Source of the DNA: Lentilactobacillus kribbianus
GTDB taxonomy: Bacteria; Bacillota; Bacilli; Lactobacillales; Lactobacillaceae
Direction: 5' to 3'
Assembly (NCBI RefSeq): GCF_013184075.1
Contig: NZ_JABEQQ010000001.1
Span: 744,001 to 808,000, forward strand
DNA: 64,000 bases
This document shows positions 35,517 to 47,000 of the stretch, piece by piece. Made by a program: the position numbers and the translations under genes. Position 1 is the first letter of the stretch. Each line of letters opens with the position of its first letter. The notes under the pieces are model-generated. The model had not been told where the DNA came from. It was given only the letters and a program-made list of their open reading frames with translations, and made no database searches.

Positions 35517-37748
35517 ATGGACAGCACAAGTACAGATGCTTTAACTCCACAAACTGATGATTCTCGCAAATATCAGAATTCGGAATTAAAGATTGCTTCA
35601 ACTGACTCAGCACGGGAATATTTCGATACTACTCGGGAAATTGTTGATGCTAACAATACAGATTTCGTTGACGTTGCTGCAGTTGTAGTAATGGATAGTG
35701 ACAAAGCAATTATTGATAAGGCTTACGACACTAAGTTTAACATTCCAGTTTTCGTAGTTAGTGAAGATAGCTCAAAGATTGATGCTGATATGATGGCAAA
35801 AATCTTCCATATTATTGATGCAGATCGTTCCATTGATCGTCAATTGGTCGATCGTGAAATCGAATCAAATGCTAAGAAGTACCAAGATGGTGTATTACCT
35901 CCATTCTTCAAGGCTTTGAAGTCATATGTTGAACGCGGAAATATTCAATTTGATTGTCCAGGACACCAAGGCGGTGCTTACTTTAGTAAACATCCAGCTG
36001 GTCGTGAATTCTATGATTTCTTTGGCGAAAATATCTTCCGTTCAGATATTTGTAATGCCGACGTAGATCTTGGTGATCTTTTGATTCATGAAGGTCCTGC
36101 AATGGATGCTGAAAAGCACGCTGCTAAGGTCTTCAACGCTGATAAGACTTACTTCGTTATGAATGGTACTACTACTTCAAATAACATTACTGTTACTTCA
36201 GCTGTTGCTCCTGGCGACTTAGTATTATTTGACCGTAACAACCACAAATCAGTTTATAACTCAGCATTAGTTCAATCTGGTGGTGTTCCAATTTACTTGG
36301 AAACTTCACGTGATGCTTACGGTTTCATCGGTGGTATCTACTCAAAAGACTTTGATGAAGCTTCAATTCGTGAAAAAATCGCTAAAGTTGATCCTGAAAA
36401 AGCTAAGGCAGAACGTCCAATTCGTTTAGCTGTTATTCAATTAGGTACTTATGATGGTACTATTTATAACGCTAAACAAGTTGTGGAACGAATTGGTCAT
36501 CTTTGTGATTACATCTTGTTTGACTCAGCTTGGGTTGGTTATGAACAATTCATTCCTATGATGAAAGATTCATCACCATTATTGCTTGACTTGGGACCAG
36601 AAGATCCAGGTATCTTTGTTACCCAATCAACTCATAAACAACAAGCTGGTTTCTCACAATCATCACAAATCCACAAAAAAGATAAGCATATTAAAGGTCA
36701 AAAACGTTACATCGACCACAAACGTTTCAATAATGCTTACATGAAGTTCTCATCAACTTCACCATTCTATGCATTGTTCTCATCACTTGATGTTAATGCA
36801 AGTATGCAAGAAGGCGAAGCTGGTAAGAAGTTATGGCACGATACTTTGGTAACTACTATCAATGCTCGTAAGAACTTGATTAAGAATGCTACCATGATCA
36901 AACCATTCTTGCCACCAATGGTTCACGGCAAGCCTTGGGAAGAAGGCGACACTGAAGAAATCGCCAACGATATTGATTACTGGAAGTTTGAAAAGGGTGC
37001 TAAGTGGCATGGCTTTGAAGGCTATGAAGATAACCAATACTTCGTTGATCCTAACAAGTTCATGTTAACTACTCCTGGTATTGACGTGGAAACTGGTGAA
37101 TATGAAGACTTTGGTATTCCAGCTGTTATCTTAGCTAACTACTTGCGTGAACACGGAATTATCCCAGAAAAGAATGACTTGAACTCAATCTTATTCTTGA
37201 TGACTCCTGCTGAAACACCTGCCAAGATGAACAACTTGGTTACTCAAATTGTTAACTTTGAAACTCTTGTTAAAAATGACGCTCCACTTTCACAAGTATT
37301 GCCTAACCTTTACGCTAAGAACCAAGAACGTTACCAAGGTTACACAATTCGTCAACTTTGCCAAGAAGTTCATGACTTCTACAAGTCAAACAATGCCAAA
37401 GAATATCAAAAGAAGATGTTCTTAACTGATTACTTACCAGAACAAGGTATGTCAGCATACGATGCCAACGTTGAACTTCTTAAGAACAACGTTGAACTTG
37501 TTCCATTGAGTCAAATCGAAGGTCGAATCGCTGTGGAAGGTGCTTTACCATACCCTCCAGGAATCTTCTGTGTTGTTCCAGGTGAAAAGTGGTCTAAGAC
37601 TGCTCAAACTTACTTCATGATTCTTGAAGAAAGTATTAATCGCTTCCCTGGCTTCGCTCCAGAAATCCAAGGTGTCTACTTCGAAAACGAAAATGGCAAG
37701 ACCGTTGCTTACGGTTATGTTTATGATCCAGAAAAAGAAGACAAATAA
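35517..37748 (+). CDS. odc: Ornithine decarboxylase, inducible type
   Basis: PLP-dependent decarboxylation of ornithine to putrescine, consuming a proton. 743 residues, the fold-I Orn/Lys/Arg decarboxylase layout: an N-terminal wing (about 25-130), the PLP domain with DCPGHQGGAYFSKHPAGREF, GENIFRSDICNADVDLGDLL (the SpeC-like CNAD block), FDRNNHKS, FDSAWVGYEQF and the PLP lysine 374 in QSTHKQQAGFSQ, and a C-terminal domain with ALPYPPGIFCVVPGE. AGGAGG at 35503-35508. Codon use is strongly biased to TTC/AAC/GAC-type codons, unlike neighbours, as expected for high expression. First gene of odc-odc2-potE, an acid-resistance and energy-generating system. Confidence 0.95.
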   Translation: MDSTSTDALTPQTDDSRKYQNSELKIASTDSAREYFDTTREIVDANNTDFVDVAAVVVMDSDKAIIDKAYDTKFNIPVFVVSEDSSKIDADMMAKIFHIIDADRSIDRQLVDREIESNAKKYQDGVLPPFFKALKSYVERGNIQFDCPGHQGGAYFSKHPAGREFYDFFGENIFRSDICNADVDLGDLLIHEGPAMDAEKHAAKVFNADKTYFVMNGTTTSNNITVTSAVAPGDLVLFDRNNHKSVYNSALVQSGGVPIYLETSRDAYGFIGGIYSKDFDEASIREKIAKVDPEKAKAERPIRLAVIQLGTYDGTIYNAKQVVERIGHLCDYILFDSAWVGYEQFIPMMKDSSPLLLDLGPEDPGIFVTQSTHKQQAGFSQSSQIHKKDKHIKGQKRYIDHKRFNNAYMKFSSTSPFYALFSSLDVNASMQEGEAGKKLWHDTLVTTINARKNLIKNATMIKPFLPPMVHGKPWEEGDTEEIANDIDYWKFEKGAKWHGFEGYEDNQYFVDPNKFMLTTPGIDVETGEYEDFGIPAVILANYLREHGIIPEKNDLNSILFLMTPAETPAKMNNLVTQIVNFETLVKNDAPLSQVLPNLYAKNQERYQGYTIRQLCQEVHDFYKSNNAKEYQKKMFLTDYLPEQGMSAYDANVELLKNNVELVPLSQIEGRIAVEGALPYPPGIFCVVPGEKWSKTAQTYFMILEESINRFPGFAPEIQGVYFENENGKTVAYGYVYDPEKEDK

Positions 37749-37828
37749 TTAAAAACGTTGTATACTTGTTAATTGTCAATTAGAATTTGTGATTTTAATT
37801 GTTTAATACATTTTTATGGAGGTAAATA

Positions 37829-40009
37829 ATGGAACTACTAAGTATCGCTAGCTCCCAAGAAGCACGTAACTACTTCAAAACAACTCGTAATGTTGTGGAC
37901 GCATCACAAGATTCAGACTTTACTGATGTTGCTGCAGTCGTATTGACTGAAAATGAAGCAGACCTTGTGCAAAAGGTTGCTGACACTTATTTTGGTATCC
38001 CTGTATTTATGGTTACTGACAACTCTGTCAATCTTGACCCAGCTGTTCGTGCCAATGTATATCACTTCATCGATGGCGATTCTAAATACGCCAACATGTA
38101 TGATGGTGAAATTGAAGCCGCAGCAAAGGCTTACGAAAAGAAAATGATGCCACCATTCTTCGGCCATTTACAAGAATATGCTGAAGAAGGTAACTTGAGT
38201 TTTACTACTCCAGGTCACCACGCTGGTAAATTCTTCAAACGTCACCCTGCTGGTCGTTGGCTTGTAGACTTTTATGGTGAAAACTTGTTCAGATCTGACT
38301 TGAGCAGTTCTGACGTTTCCGTTGGGGACTTATTGACTCATGACGGTGCACCTTTGTCAGCTGAACAACACGCTGCTAAAGTGTTTAACGCTGATAAGAC
38401 TTACTTTGTTATGAACGGTACTTCAACATCTAACTCAATTGTTACTTCTGCAACAGTTGCACCTGGTGATCTTGTATTGTTTGATCGTAACAACCACAAG
38501 TCAAGTTATATCTCAGCATTAGAAGATGCTGGTGGTATTCCTGTATACCTACAAACTGAACGTAACCCATTTGGATTTATTGGTGGTATTAGTGATTCTG
38601 TCTTCAATGAAGAACACATCCGTGAACAAATCCGCAAGGTAGCTCCAGAACGTGCTGATGAAGAACGTCCATTCCGTTTAGCTATTATCGAATTGGGTAC
38701 TTACGATGGTTCAATCTACAACGCTCGTCAAGTTGTTGATCGCATTGGTAAACTTTGTGATTACATCCAATTTGATTCAGCTTGGGTAGGTTATGAACAA
38801 TTCATCCCAATGATGGAACCAAGCTCACCATTGATGCTTGACTTGGGACCAGAAGATCCAGGTATCTTCGTTACCCAATCAGTTCACAAGCAAATGGCTG
38901 CTTTATCACAAGGATCACAAATTCATAAGAAAGATAAGCATATTAAGGGCCAAGATCGTTACATCACTCACAAGCGCTTTAATAATGCTTACATGAAGTT
39001 CACTTCAACTTCTCCATTCTACCCAATGTACGCTTCACTTGACGTGAATGCTTACTTGATGGAAGGCCCTGCTGGTGCCGAAATGTGGAAGAATACCGTT
39101 AAGTTGGGTATCAATGCTCGTAAGCGTATGATGAACGAATCATCAATGTTTACTCCATTTATCCCACCTGTAGTTAATGGTAAGAAGTGGCAAGATGGTG
39201 ACACCGATGAAATGGCTGATAATCTTGATTACTGGCGTTTCAAGAAGGGTGAAAAGTGGCACTCATTTGAAGGCTACGCAGACAACCAATACTTTGTTGA
39301 TCCATTGAAGGTTATGTTCAAGACCCCTGGTATCGACATGGAAACTGGTGAATACCAAGACTTTGGTGTTCCTGCAACCATCCTTTCAAGTTACCTACGT
39401 GAACACGGTATCGTTCCTGAAAAGAGTGATTTGAACTCAATCTTGTTCCTACTTACTCCTGCAGAAACGCAAACCAAGTTAGATAACCTTGTTAACATGA
39501 TTTTGAACTTTGAAAAGTTAGTTGATGCTGATGCTCCATTGCAAGATGTATTGCCAGCTATCTACAACGAAAATGCTGCTCGTTACAAGGGCTACACTAT
39601 TCGTCAACTTTGCCAAGAAATGCATGACTTCTACAAGCATGCTGATGCAAAGACTTTCCAACGTGAATTATTCATGGAAGACACTCTTCCAGAAATGGCA
39701 ATGACTCCATTTGACGCTGATAAAGAATTGATCCGTAACAATGCGGAATTAGTTCCATTGGCTGAAATTGTTGGTCGTGTCGCATTGGAAGGTGGTTTAC
39801 CTTATCCTCCTGGAATCTTTGTTATTGCTCCAGGTGAACGTTGGACTGAGAGTGTACAAAAGTACTTCTTGATCTTGCAAGATGGTATTAATAACTTCCC
39901 TGGTTTCTCACCAGAAATCCAAGGTGTCTACAACGAACCACAACCAGATGGTACTGTTAAGGCCTACGGTTATGTTTTGAAAGACGAATCAGTTATTAAC
40001 AAAAAATAA
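37829..40009 (+). CDS. Second ornithine decarboxylase paralogue
   Basis: 726 residues, same layout as the preceding gene and clearly its paralogue, but with changes in conserved blocks: TTPGHHAGKFFKRHPAGRW for DCPGHQGG..., and LSSSDVSVGDLLTHDGAP where the first copy and E. coli SpeC have CNADV-GDLLIHEG. The PLP lysine (354, QSVHKQMAALSQGSQIHKKD), FDSAWVGYEQF and GLPYPPGIF are intact, so it should be active. The changes lie around the substrate pocket, so a different substrate or pH optimum is possible. The 80-bp gap to the first gene contains no clear terminator. GGAGGT precedes the ATG. Confidence 0.88.
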   Translation: MELLSIASSQEARNYFKTTRNVVDASQDSDFTDVAAVVLTENEADLVQKVADTYFGIPVFMVTDNSVNLDPAVRANVYHFIDGDSKYANMYDGEIEAAAKAYEKKMMPPFFGHLQEYAEEGNLSFTTPGHHAGKFFKRHPAGRWLVDFYGENLFRSDLSSSDVSVGDLLTHDGAPLSAEQHAAKVFNADKTYFVMNGTSTSNSIVTSATVAPGDLVLFDRNNHKSSYISALEDAGGIPVYLQTERNPFGFIGGISDSVFNEEHIREQIRKVAPERADEERPFRLAIIELGTYDGSIYNARQVVDRIGKLCDYIQFDSAWVGYEQFIPMMEPSSPLMLDLGPEDPGIFVTQSVHKQMAALSQGSQIHKKDKHIKGQDRYITHKRFNNAYMKFTSTSPFYPMYASLDVNAYLMEGPAGAEMWKNTVKLGINARKRMMNESSMFTPFIPPVVNGKKWQDGDTDEMADNLDYWRFKKGEKWHSFEGYADNQYFVDPLKVMFKTPGIDMETGEYQDFGVPATILSSYLREHGIVPEKSDLNSILFLLTPAETQTKLDNLVNMILNFEKLVDADAPLQDVLPAIYNENAARYKGYTIRQLCQEMHDFYKHADAKTFQRELFMEDTLPEMAMTPFDADKELIRNNAELVPLAEIVGRVALEGGLPYPPGIFVIAPGERWTESVQKYFLILQDGINNFPGFSPEIQGVYNEPQPDGTVKAYGYVLKDESVINKK

Positions 40010-40043
40010 CAAACAAATCTAGTATTAGAGTGGAAGGTTTATT

Positions 40044-41381
40044 ATGGCTGAAAAGAAAAAAATGAGCGTTATGCAGTTAACCATCATCACTGCGGTTAAC
40101 ATGCTTGGCTCAGGTATCATTATGTTGCCATCAAAACTTGCCCAAGTTGGTACCATGTCAGTTCTTTCATGGCTGGTTACTTTAACTGGTGCGCTATGTT
40201 TAGCGTACAGTTTTGCCCGCGCAGGTATGTTCAGTAAGAACACCTCAAGTGGTATGGGTGGTTATGCTGAATATGCATTCGGTAAAGATGGTAGTTTCAT
40301 GGCCAACTTTACGTACGCAATTTCATTAGTTATTGCGAACGTTGCCATCGGTGTTTCTGCCGTTGGTTATGGTCAAGTTGTCTTCGGTGTTACTTTGAAA
40401 CCAATCCAAGTTACAATGTGGTTAATGATTCTTATCGTTATTACTACTGTTGCTAACTTCTGGGGTCCTCGGATCACTGGTAACATCGGTACTGTTACTG
40501 TTTGGGGTGTTATCCTACCAGTTGCCGTTCTTTCAATCATTGGATGGTTCTGGTTCAGCCCTCACATGTATGCATCTTCATGGAATCCACACCACATGGG
40601 TATCTTCAAAGGTATTAGTGAATCAATTCCTATTACTTTGTGGGCATTCTTAGGTTTGGAATCAGCAGCTGCCAACTCTGACGCTGTTGAAAATCCACAA
40701 AAGAACGTTCCTATCGCCGTTTTAGGTGGTACGATTGGTGCAGGTATTGTCTACATCCTTTCTACCAACGTTATGGCCGGAATCGTTAACAACAAAGACT
40801 TAGTTACATCAAGTGCTCCATTCGGTCTTGTTTTCGCAACTATGTTTACTCCATTAGTTGGTAAGATTGTTATGATCTTGATGGCCTTGGCCTGTGTTGG
40901 TTCACTTCTTGGTTGGCAATTTACTGTTGCTGAAGTTTTCCGTAGTTCAGCAATGGAAGGTTACTTCCCTTCAGTATTTAAGAAGGTTACCAAGCGTGAA
41001 GCTCCAGTAGTTGGTATGACCATCTTGATGATCGTTCAATTAATTCTTTCATTGATGACTATCAGCCCTGACTTGAACTCTCAATTTAACGTTCTTGTTA
41101 ACTTGGCTGTTGTTACCAACTTGGTACCTTACGTTCTTTCAATGGCTTCAGTTAAGACCATTCAAATGGCTGCTGGCTTGCGTAAAGGATCAAAAGGTTT
41201 TGCACTTGCTAACTTTATCGCTGTTGTTGCTGGTTTCTACAGCTTGTACTCAATGTACTCAAGTGGTAGCGAAGCCATGGTATTAGGTTCACTTGTAGCC
41301 TTTGCCGGCTGGACTTTCTACGGTTTCATTGCTTACAAATACAACAAAGATGATAATGGTATGCCAATGAGCAAAGATTAG
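40044..41381 (+). CDS. potE: Putrescine-ornithine antiporter
   Basis: Exchanges internal putrescine for external ornithine, which together with intracellular decarboxylation creates a proton-motive force and acid resistance. 445 residues, about 12 membrane segments of the APC superfamily, with close local identity to E. coli PotE as I remember it: NMLGSGIIMLPSKLAQVGT, MGGYAEYAFGK, TLWAFLGLESAAANSDAVENP, NVPIAVLGGTIGA, LLGWQFTVAEVF and TISPDLNSQFNVLVNLAVVTN. Last gene of the operon, followed by a strong terminator. Confidence 0.96.
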   Translation: MAEKKKMSVMQLTIITAVNMLGSGIIMLPSKLAQVGTMSVLSWLVTLTGALCLAYSFARAGMFSKNTSSGMGGYAEYAFGKDGSFMANFTYAISLVIANVAIGVSAVGYGQVVFGVTLKPIQVTMWLMILIVITTVANFWGPRITGNIGTVTVWGVILPVAVLSIIGWFWFSPHMYASSWNPHHMGIFKGISESIPITLWAFLGLESAAANSDAVENPQKNVPIAVLGGTIGAGIVYILSTNVMAGIVNNKDLVTSSAPFGLVFATMFTPLVGKIVMILMALACVGSLLGWQFTVAEVFRSSAMEGYFPSVFKKVTKREAPVVGMTILMIVQLILSLMTISPDLNSQFNVLVNLAVVTNLVPYVLSMASVKTIQMAAGLRKGSKGFALANFIAVVAGFYSLYSMYSSGSEAMVLGSLVAFAGWTFYGFIAYKYNKDDNGMPMSKD

Positions 41382-41412
41382 AAACTTTCTAATCTCTACT
41401 TTGTAAAATGAG

Positions 41413-41447
41413 AAACACTCTCAGATATAATCTGGGAGTGTTTTTTT
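41413..41447 (+). terminator. Terminator of the ornithine decarboxylase operon
   Basis: AAACACTCTCAGAT pairs with (A)TCTGGGAGTGTTT with a short loop and seven T. Confidence 0.85.
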
Positions 41448-41566
41448 GTGCTTAAATCATGCTACGTTCGTCATTATCAGAAAAAAATTTAATTTTTTAG
41501 GGTTAATGGGTTGCTAAATTAGTAAAAAACGATTAAATTTATATTAGATTTAAATTAGATTAATAG

Positions 41567-43105
<1,539 letters not shown>

Positions 43106-43136
43106 ACGACATCTTAAAGAAAGGGAGCTTGATTGA

Positions 43137-44654
43137 ATGAAGGCTGATGAACTATTAACTCTTTTAGAAGAACACAATTTAGTTGTTAGTTCGGGTGACG
43201 TTGCTTCCATGAGCTTTGACTCATTGGAGTACGATTCTCGACAAATGACCGCTAATGGACTCTTTATTTGTAAAGGGAAAACTTTTAAACCGGAATACTT
43301 AGATGCTGCTATTAAAAATGGTGCCACAGCTTACTTAGCTGAAAAAGAGTACGATGTAGCCGTACCCGGTATTATTGTTTCCGATATTCGAAAAGCGATG
43401 TCATTGGCAGCTCAGCTCTTTTTCGACTTTCCACAAAACCACTTATTCATTGTTGGAATTACTGGTACAAAGGGAAAGACTACGACAACTTACCTAACCA
43501 GAAATATTTTGGCCCATGCTTTTCCTGGTAAAGCGGCAATGTTTTCAACGATTGATCGAATTGTTGGACCCAAGCCAACTGACCAATTCAAAGCACATTT
43601 GACTACTGCTGAATCCTTGGATTTATTTAAGGAAATGCGGGAAACAGTCGATAATGGTATGAAATATTTGGTGATGGAAGTAGCTTCTCAAGCTTACTTG
43701 TTAAACCGAGTTTACGGCTTAAAGTTTAATGTCGGCATCTTTTTAGATATTACTCCTGATCATATCGGGGTTAATGAACATACTAGTTATGCTAACTATC
43801 TCTTCTGCAAGCAACAATTGATGCTTAATTCTGATTTCAACGTGATTTGCTCAGATACTAACAATTTTGAAGATGTTTTATCAGCTGCTAAGGTTTCTTC
43901 TGCACCTGATCACATCATCACTTATGGTACTGATCGTGAAAAATCAGACTACACCATTGTTAGTAAAGAGATGACCTTAACTGATAGTGTCTTCTCTATC
44001 TTACCTGGTCATGAAAACCCAATCGTAGGTGATTTAGCTGATGATTACGCTGTTTCTCTTCCTGGTGATTTCAATGAGGCCAACTCTACGGCGGCCATTA
44101 TTGCAGCCACTTTGGCGGGCGCAGCTTCTGAAGATATTCACTACGGTTTAGCTAATACTACTGTACCTGGTCGAATGCAGTTTATTACCTCTAAAAATCA
44201 TGGAACAATCTATATTGATTATGCTCATGATTGGGGTAGTATGAATGCTTTGATGAACTTCTTAAGTTCTCAATTCACTGATAAGCGAATCATCGCTGTT
44301 CTCGGTAGTACTGGTGATAAGGGTGAAGATCGCCGTGAAGGTTTCGCACAAGCCTTAAATGACTATGCAGATATTGCCTTTTTGACGGCGGACGATCCTG
44401 GTCATGAAGATCCAGAAGATATTGCTAAAGAAATCGATAGTCACATTGATCATAATAAGGTTCAAACTCATATTGTGATTGATCGTGAAGAAGCGATTGC
44501 TGCCGCCATTAAGATGGCTACTAACGATGATTTAGTGGTAATTGCTGGTAAGGGTGAAGATAAATACCAAAAGATTAACGGTGTTGATACGCCATACCCA
44601 AGTGACCCAGTAGTGGCCCAACGAGTATTGGATACTTTACCTGATGAAAAATAA
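43137..44654 (+). CDS. murE: UDP-N-acetylmuramoyl-tripeptide synthetase
   Basis: Adds the third amino acid to the peptidoglycan stem. 505 residues with the Mur-ligase domains: N-terminal UDP-binding, central ATPase GITGTKGKTTTTYLTRN and the carbamylated-lysine region, and C-terminal IYIDYAHDWGSMNALMNFL and AVLGSTGDKGEDRREGFAQ. The specificity loop reads FLTADDPGHEDPEDIA. The DNPR that marks meso-diaminopimelate enzymes is absent, so lysine or ornithine is likely. A lysine preference would fit the adjacent lysS, but this cannot be decided by eye. GGGAGCT before the ATG. Probably co-transcribed with lysS. Confidence 0.93.
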   Translation: MKADELLTLLEEHNLVVSSGDVASMSFDSLEYDSRQMTANGLFICKGKTFKPEYLDAAIKNGATAYLAEKEYDVAVPGIIVSDIRKAMSLAAQLFFDFPQNHLFIVGITGTKGKTTTTYLTRNILAHAFPGKAAMFSTIDRIVGPKPTDQFKAHLTTAESLDLFKEMRETVDNGMKYLVMEVASQAYLLNRVYGLKFNVGIFLDITPDHIGVNEHTSYANYLFCKQQLMLNSDFNVICSDTNNFEDVLSAAKVSSAPDHIITYGTDREKSDYTIVSKEMTLTDSVFSILPGHENPIVGDLADDYAVSLPGDFNEANSTAAIIAATLAGAASEDIHYGLANTTVPGRMQFITSKNHGTIYIDYAHDWGSMNALMNFLSSQFTDKRIIAVLGSTGDKGEDRREGFAQALNDYADIAFLTADDPGHEDPEDIAKEIDSHIDHNKVQTHIVIDREEAIAAAIKMATNDDLVVIAGKGEDKYQKINGVDTPYPSDPVVAQRVLDTLPDEK

Positions 44655-44666
44655 GCACTAAAACTA

Positions 44667-44706
44667 AAAGATTCCCAATATCTTAATGATATTGGGAATC
44701 TTTTTT
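44667..44706. terminator. Bidirectional terminator
   Basis: AAAAGATTCCCAATATC pairs perfectly with GATATTGGGAATCTTTT (loop TTAAT); it lies between murE and the convergent cfa gene. Confidence 0.9.
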
Positions 44707-45877
44707 ATTTATACATATATTCACGAGTCATTGGTAAGTCGCGCCCAGAGGCCCCTTTAGAAATCAAATATTGCATAACATCGATGTTACCTGATTTAAA
44801 TGAAGCTGCGCAGGCTTGCAGGTATAAATCCCACATGCGCACAAATTGTTCATCAAACATTTCAGCAACTTGTGGCCGAACTTGATTGAAGTTTTCATCC
44901 CACATTTCTGTGGTTCGTTGATAGTGTCGGCGAAGTGATTCTAAGTCATAAATCTGCAAACCGTTTTCTTCAATATGACTAATGTTCTCTACTAGGCCGG
45001 GAACATAACCACCAGGGAAAATCCATTTGTTTAACCAACCGTTAGTAGCCCCACCTTGTTGACGAGTAATCCCATGAATAAGAGCCACACCGTCGTCTGT
45101 GAGGTAGTTAGCAACACATTTGAAGTATTCACCTAGGTTTTCTTTGCCAACGTGTTCAAACATGCCGACAGAAGTGATGTAGTCGAATTGGACGTCACCT
45201 AGTTCGCGGTAATCCACTAATTTGACCGTAGCCACATCTTGTAAGCCCCGGTCTCTGATTTGATCGTGGACATAGTCGTATTGTTCTTGGCTCAAAGTAA
45301 TGCCGGTAACCTTCAAATGGTATTCTTCGGCAGCCGTGAGCATTAAAGTACCCCAGCCACAACCGATATCTAGAAAAGTTCGGCCAGCCTGTGGATTTAA
45401 TTTCTTTAAAATGTGATGAACTTTATTAAGTTGCGCAGTTTTAAGATCATCTTTGGGTGTTTCAAAGTAAGCACAAGAATAGGTCATTGTGTCATCTAAC
45501 CACAAGCGGTAAAAGTCATTACCAATGTCGTAGTGTTCTTGAATATCCTTTTTACTTTCAGCTTCATCATGTGAAATTTTTGGTAGGTAGTGAATAAATT
45601 TCTTATTGTGAAAGAAACTACCAGCAGTATCGTATGCTGAAGTGAGTAAATCTTCTAGGCTACCATCAACTTCAATGGTGCCATCCATGTATGCTTCCCC
45701 TAAAGCAATCGAAGCGTTCTTAACAATTGAGCGGATCGGAACTTCTTTATGAAAAGTAATGGATATTTGCGGAGTACCTTCGCCATAGATTTCAGTTTTG
45801 TTATCCCAGTAGGTGACCCTGATGGGAATATTAAAACCATTTTTGAAAAAAGCTCGATAAAATTTTTTCTCCAACAT
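44705..45877 (-). CDS. cfa: Cyclopropane-fatty-acyl-phospholipid synthase
   Basis: Transfers a methylene from SAM to unsaturated acyl chains of membrane lipids. I start at the ATG at 45877, preceded by AAGGA; the open frame extends upstream without support. 390 residues: N-terminal lipid-binding domain with ITFHKEVP and [19 protein letters not shown], then the methyltransferase with [48 protein letters not shown] (SAM loop) and SVGMFEHVG. Membrane cyclopropanation supports acid and alcohol tolerance and is in keeping with the acid-resistance operon nearby. Monocistronic. Confidence 0.95.
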   Translation of the reverse strand: MLEKKFYRAFFKNGFNIPIRVTYWDNKTEIYGEGTPQISITFHKEVPIRSIVKNASIALGEAYMDGTIEVDGSLEDLLTSAYDTAGSFFHNKKFIHYLPKISHDEAESKKDIQEHYDIGNDFYRLWLDDTMTYSCAYFETPKDDLKTAQLNKVHHILKKLNPQAGRTFLDIGCGWGTLMLTAAEEYHLKVTGITLSQEQYDYVHDQIRDRGLQDVATVKLVDYRELGDVQFDYITSVGMFEHVGKENLGEYFKCVANYLTDDGVALIHGITRQQGGATNGWLNKWIFPGGYVPGLVENISHIEENGLQIYDLESLRRHYQRTTEMWDENFNQVRPQVAEMFDEQFVRMWDLYLQACAASFKSGNIDVMQYLISKGASGRDLPMTREYMYK

Positions 45878-46031
45878 CAAATATATCCTTCTTTCTCTAA
45901 ATAATGAACACTCTGTATTATAACTCTTTTGGCTCATTTTTTTAAGCGAATTAACTGTGTTAGTTGTTAGATGTATATCCTTGATGATGTTATAATTAGG
46001 CGATATTGAAACTAATAAGGAGGTCGTTACC

Positions 46032-46979
46032 TTGAAAAAATGGATTTGGTTAGTACTTGCCGTTATTATTGGCGTATCAGTGGGGGGCTATTCTTACGCG
46101 CGGCACAATAAAGAAATGCAATTATATGCAGAAGCAATGCAACGTGGTAATTCAGAGATTGCCGATAAAAACTATAGTGAAGCCGAAGTGGCTTTTCAAG
46201 ATGCATTGATGAAAAAAGCAAATGATCCCAAGGCAACCCGCTACCTAAAACAAACTCAAAATTTTGCTACCGCCGAAAGTCGTTTTGGTGGGGCTAATTA
46301 TCAAGCAGCCCAAATTCACTATAAGCGGGCCGCTAACATGAAAAATGGGCAAAAAACTTTGACCCAAAGAGCGCAAAAAAAGGTTAAATTATTGAAGTCA
46401 GTGATTAGTAATCGCAAAGGCTTTAACGATATTTACAAGACAGCTAAAAAACAGTCTAAAGAAGGTAAATATACGACCTCTAATGAAACTTTAGACTTGA
46501 TATTAACTAGTCCAACCACTAAGCAAAAATATTATAAGGATATTGTTAAAAAGGCTCAACAACTTCACAATTCCAATGTGGCAGTGTTAAATGGTACTAA
46601 ATTAATTGAACCTAAAAAGGATTCCAAGCCAGAGCAACCAACAACACGGCCAACTGATCCAGCCACTAACAATAGTGAATCCGACAGTTCTAGTTCTACC
46701 GATACTCCTAAGGCCAATAGTGACACAACCTTGACGCCGGCAGAAAATAAAGCGGCTGATAATTATAAGGGTAAAAATGAATACACCGTGTCACAGTCAG
46801 ATAAAGAAGTTAATGGTAAAACAATTACTGATAGCCAAATTACTGATGCCCGTAACTTATTTAAGAGTGCCGGGATGGATGCTGATGCTATGAGTGATCA
46901 AGATATTCGAAATGCTATTAAAGGCGCTGCTCAAAACCATCAGTCATTACAAGAATATGCTAAAAATAACGGTTTTTAA
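46032..46979 (+). CDS. Membrane-anchored protein with TPR-like repeats
   Basis: 315 residues from TTG 46032 behind AAGGAGG. A single N-terminal membrane helix (about 3-21, [20 protein letters not shown]) anchors an extracytoplasmic domain with helical pairs that look like tetratricopeptide repeats (residues about 30-110: [28 protein letters not shown], then [23 protein letters not shown]). A Pro/Ser/Thr-rich linker (about 200-235) leads to a C-terminal helical domain ([21 protein letters not shown]). Similar lactobacillar proteins are annotated as 'lipoprotein/TPR'; function unknown. It precedes a permease gene at 21 bp and may be co-transcribed. Confidence 0.7.
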   Translation: MKKWIWLVLAVIIGVSVGGYSYARHNKEMQLYAEAMQRGNSEIADKNYSEAEVAFQDALMKKANDPKATRYLKQTQNFATAESRFGGANYQAAQIHYKRAANMKNGQKTLTQRAQKKVKLLKSVISNRKGFNDIYKTAKKQSKEGKYTTSNETLDLILTSPTTKQKYYKDIVKKAQQLHNSNVAVLNGTKLIEPKKDSKPEQPTTRPTDPATNNSESDSSSSTDTPKANSDTTLTPAENKAADNYKGKNEYTVSQSDKEVNGKTITDSQITDARNLFKSAGMDADAMSDQDIRNAIKGAAQNHQSLQEYAKNNGF

Positions 46980-47000
46980 AAAATCAGTACGGAGGGCACT

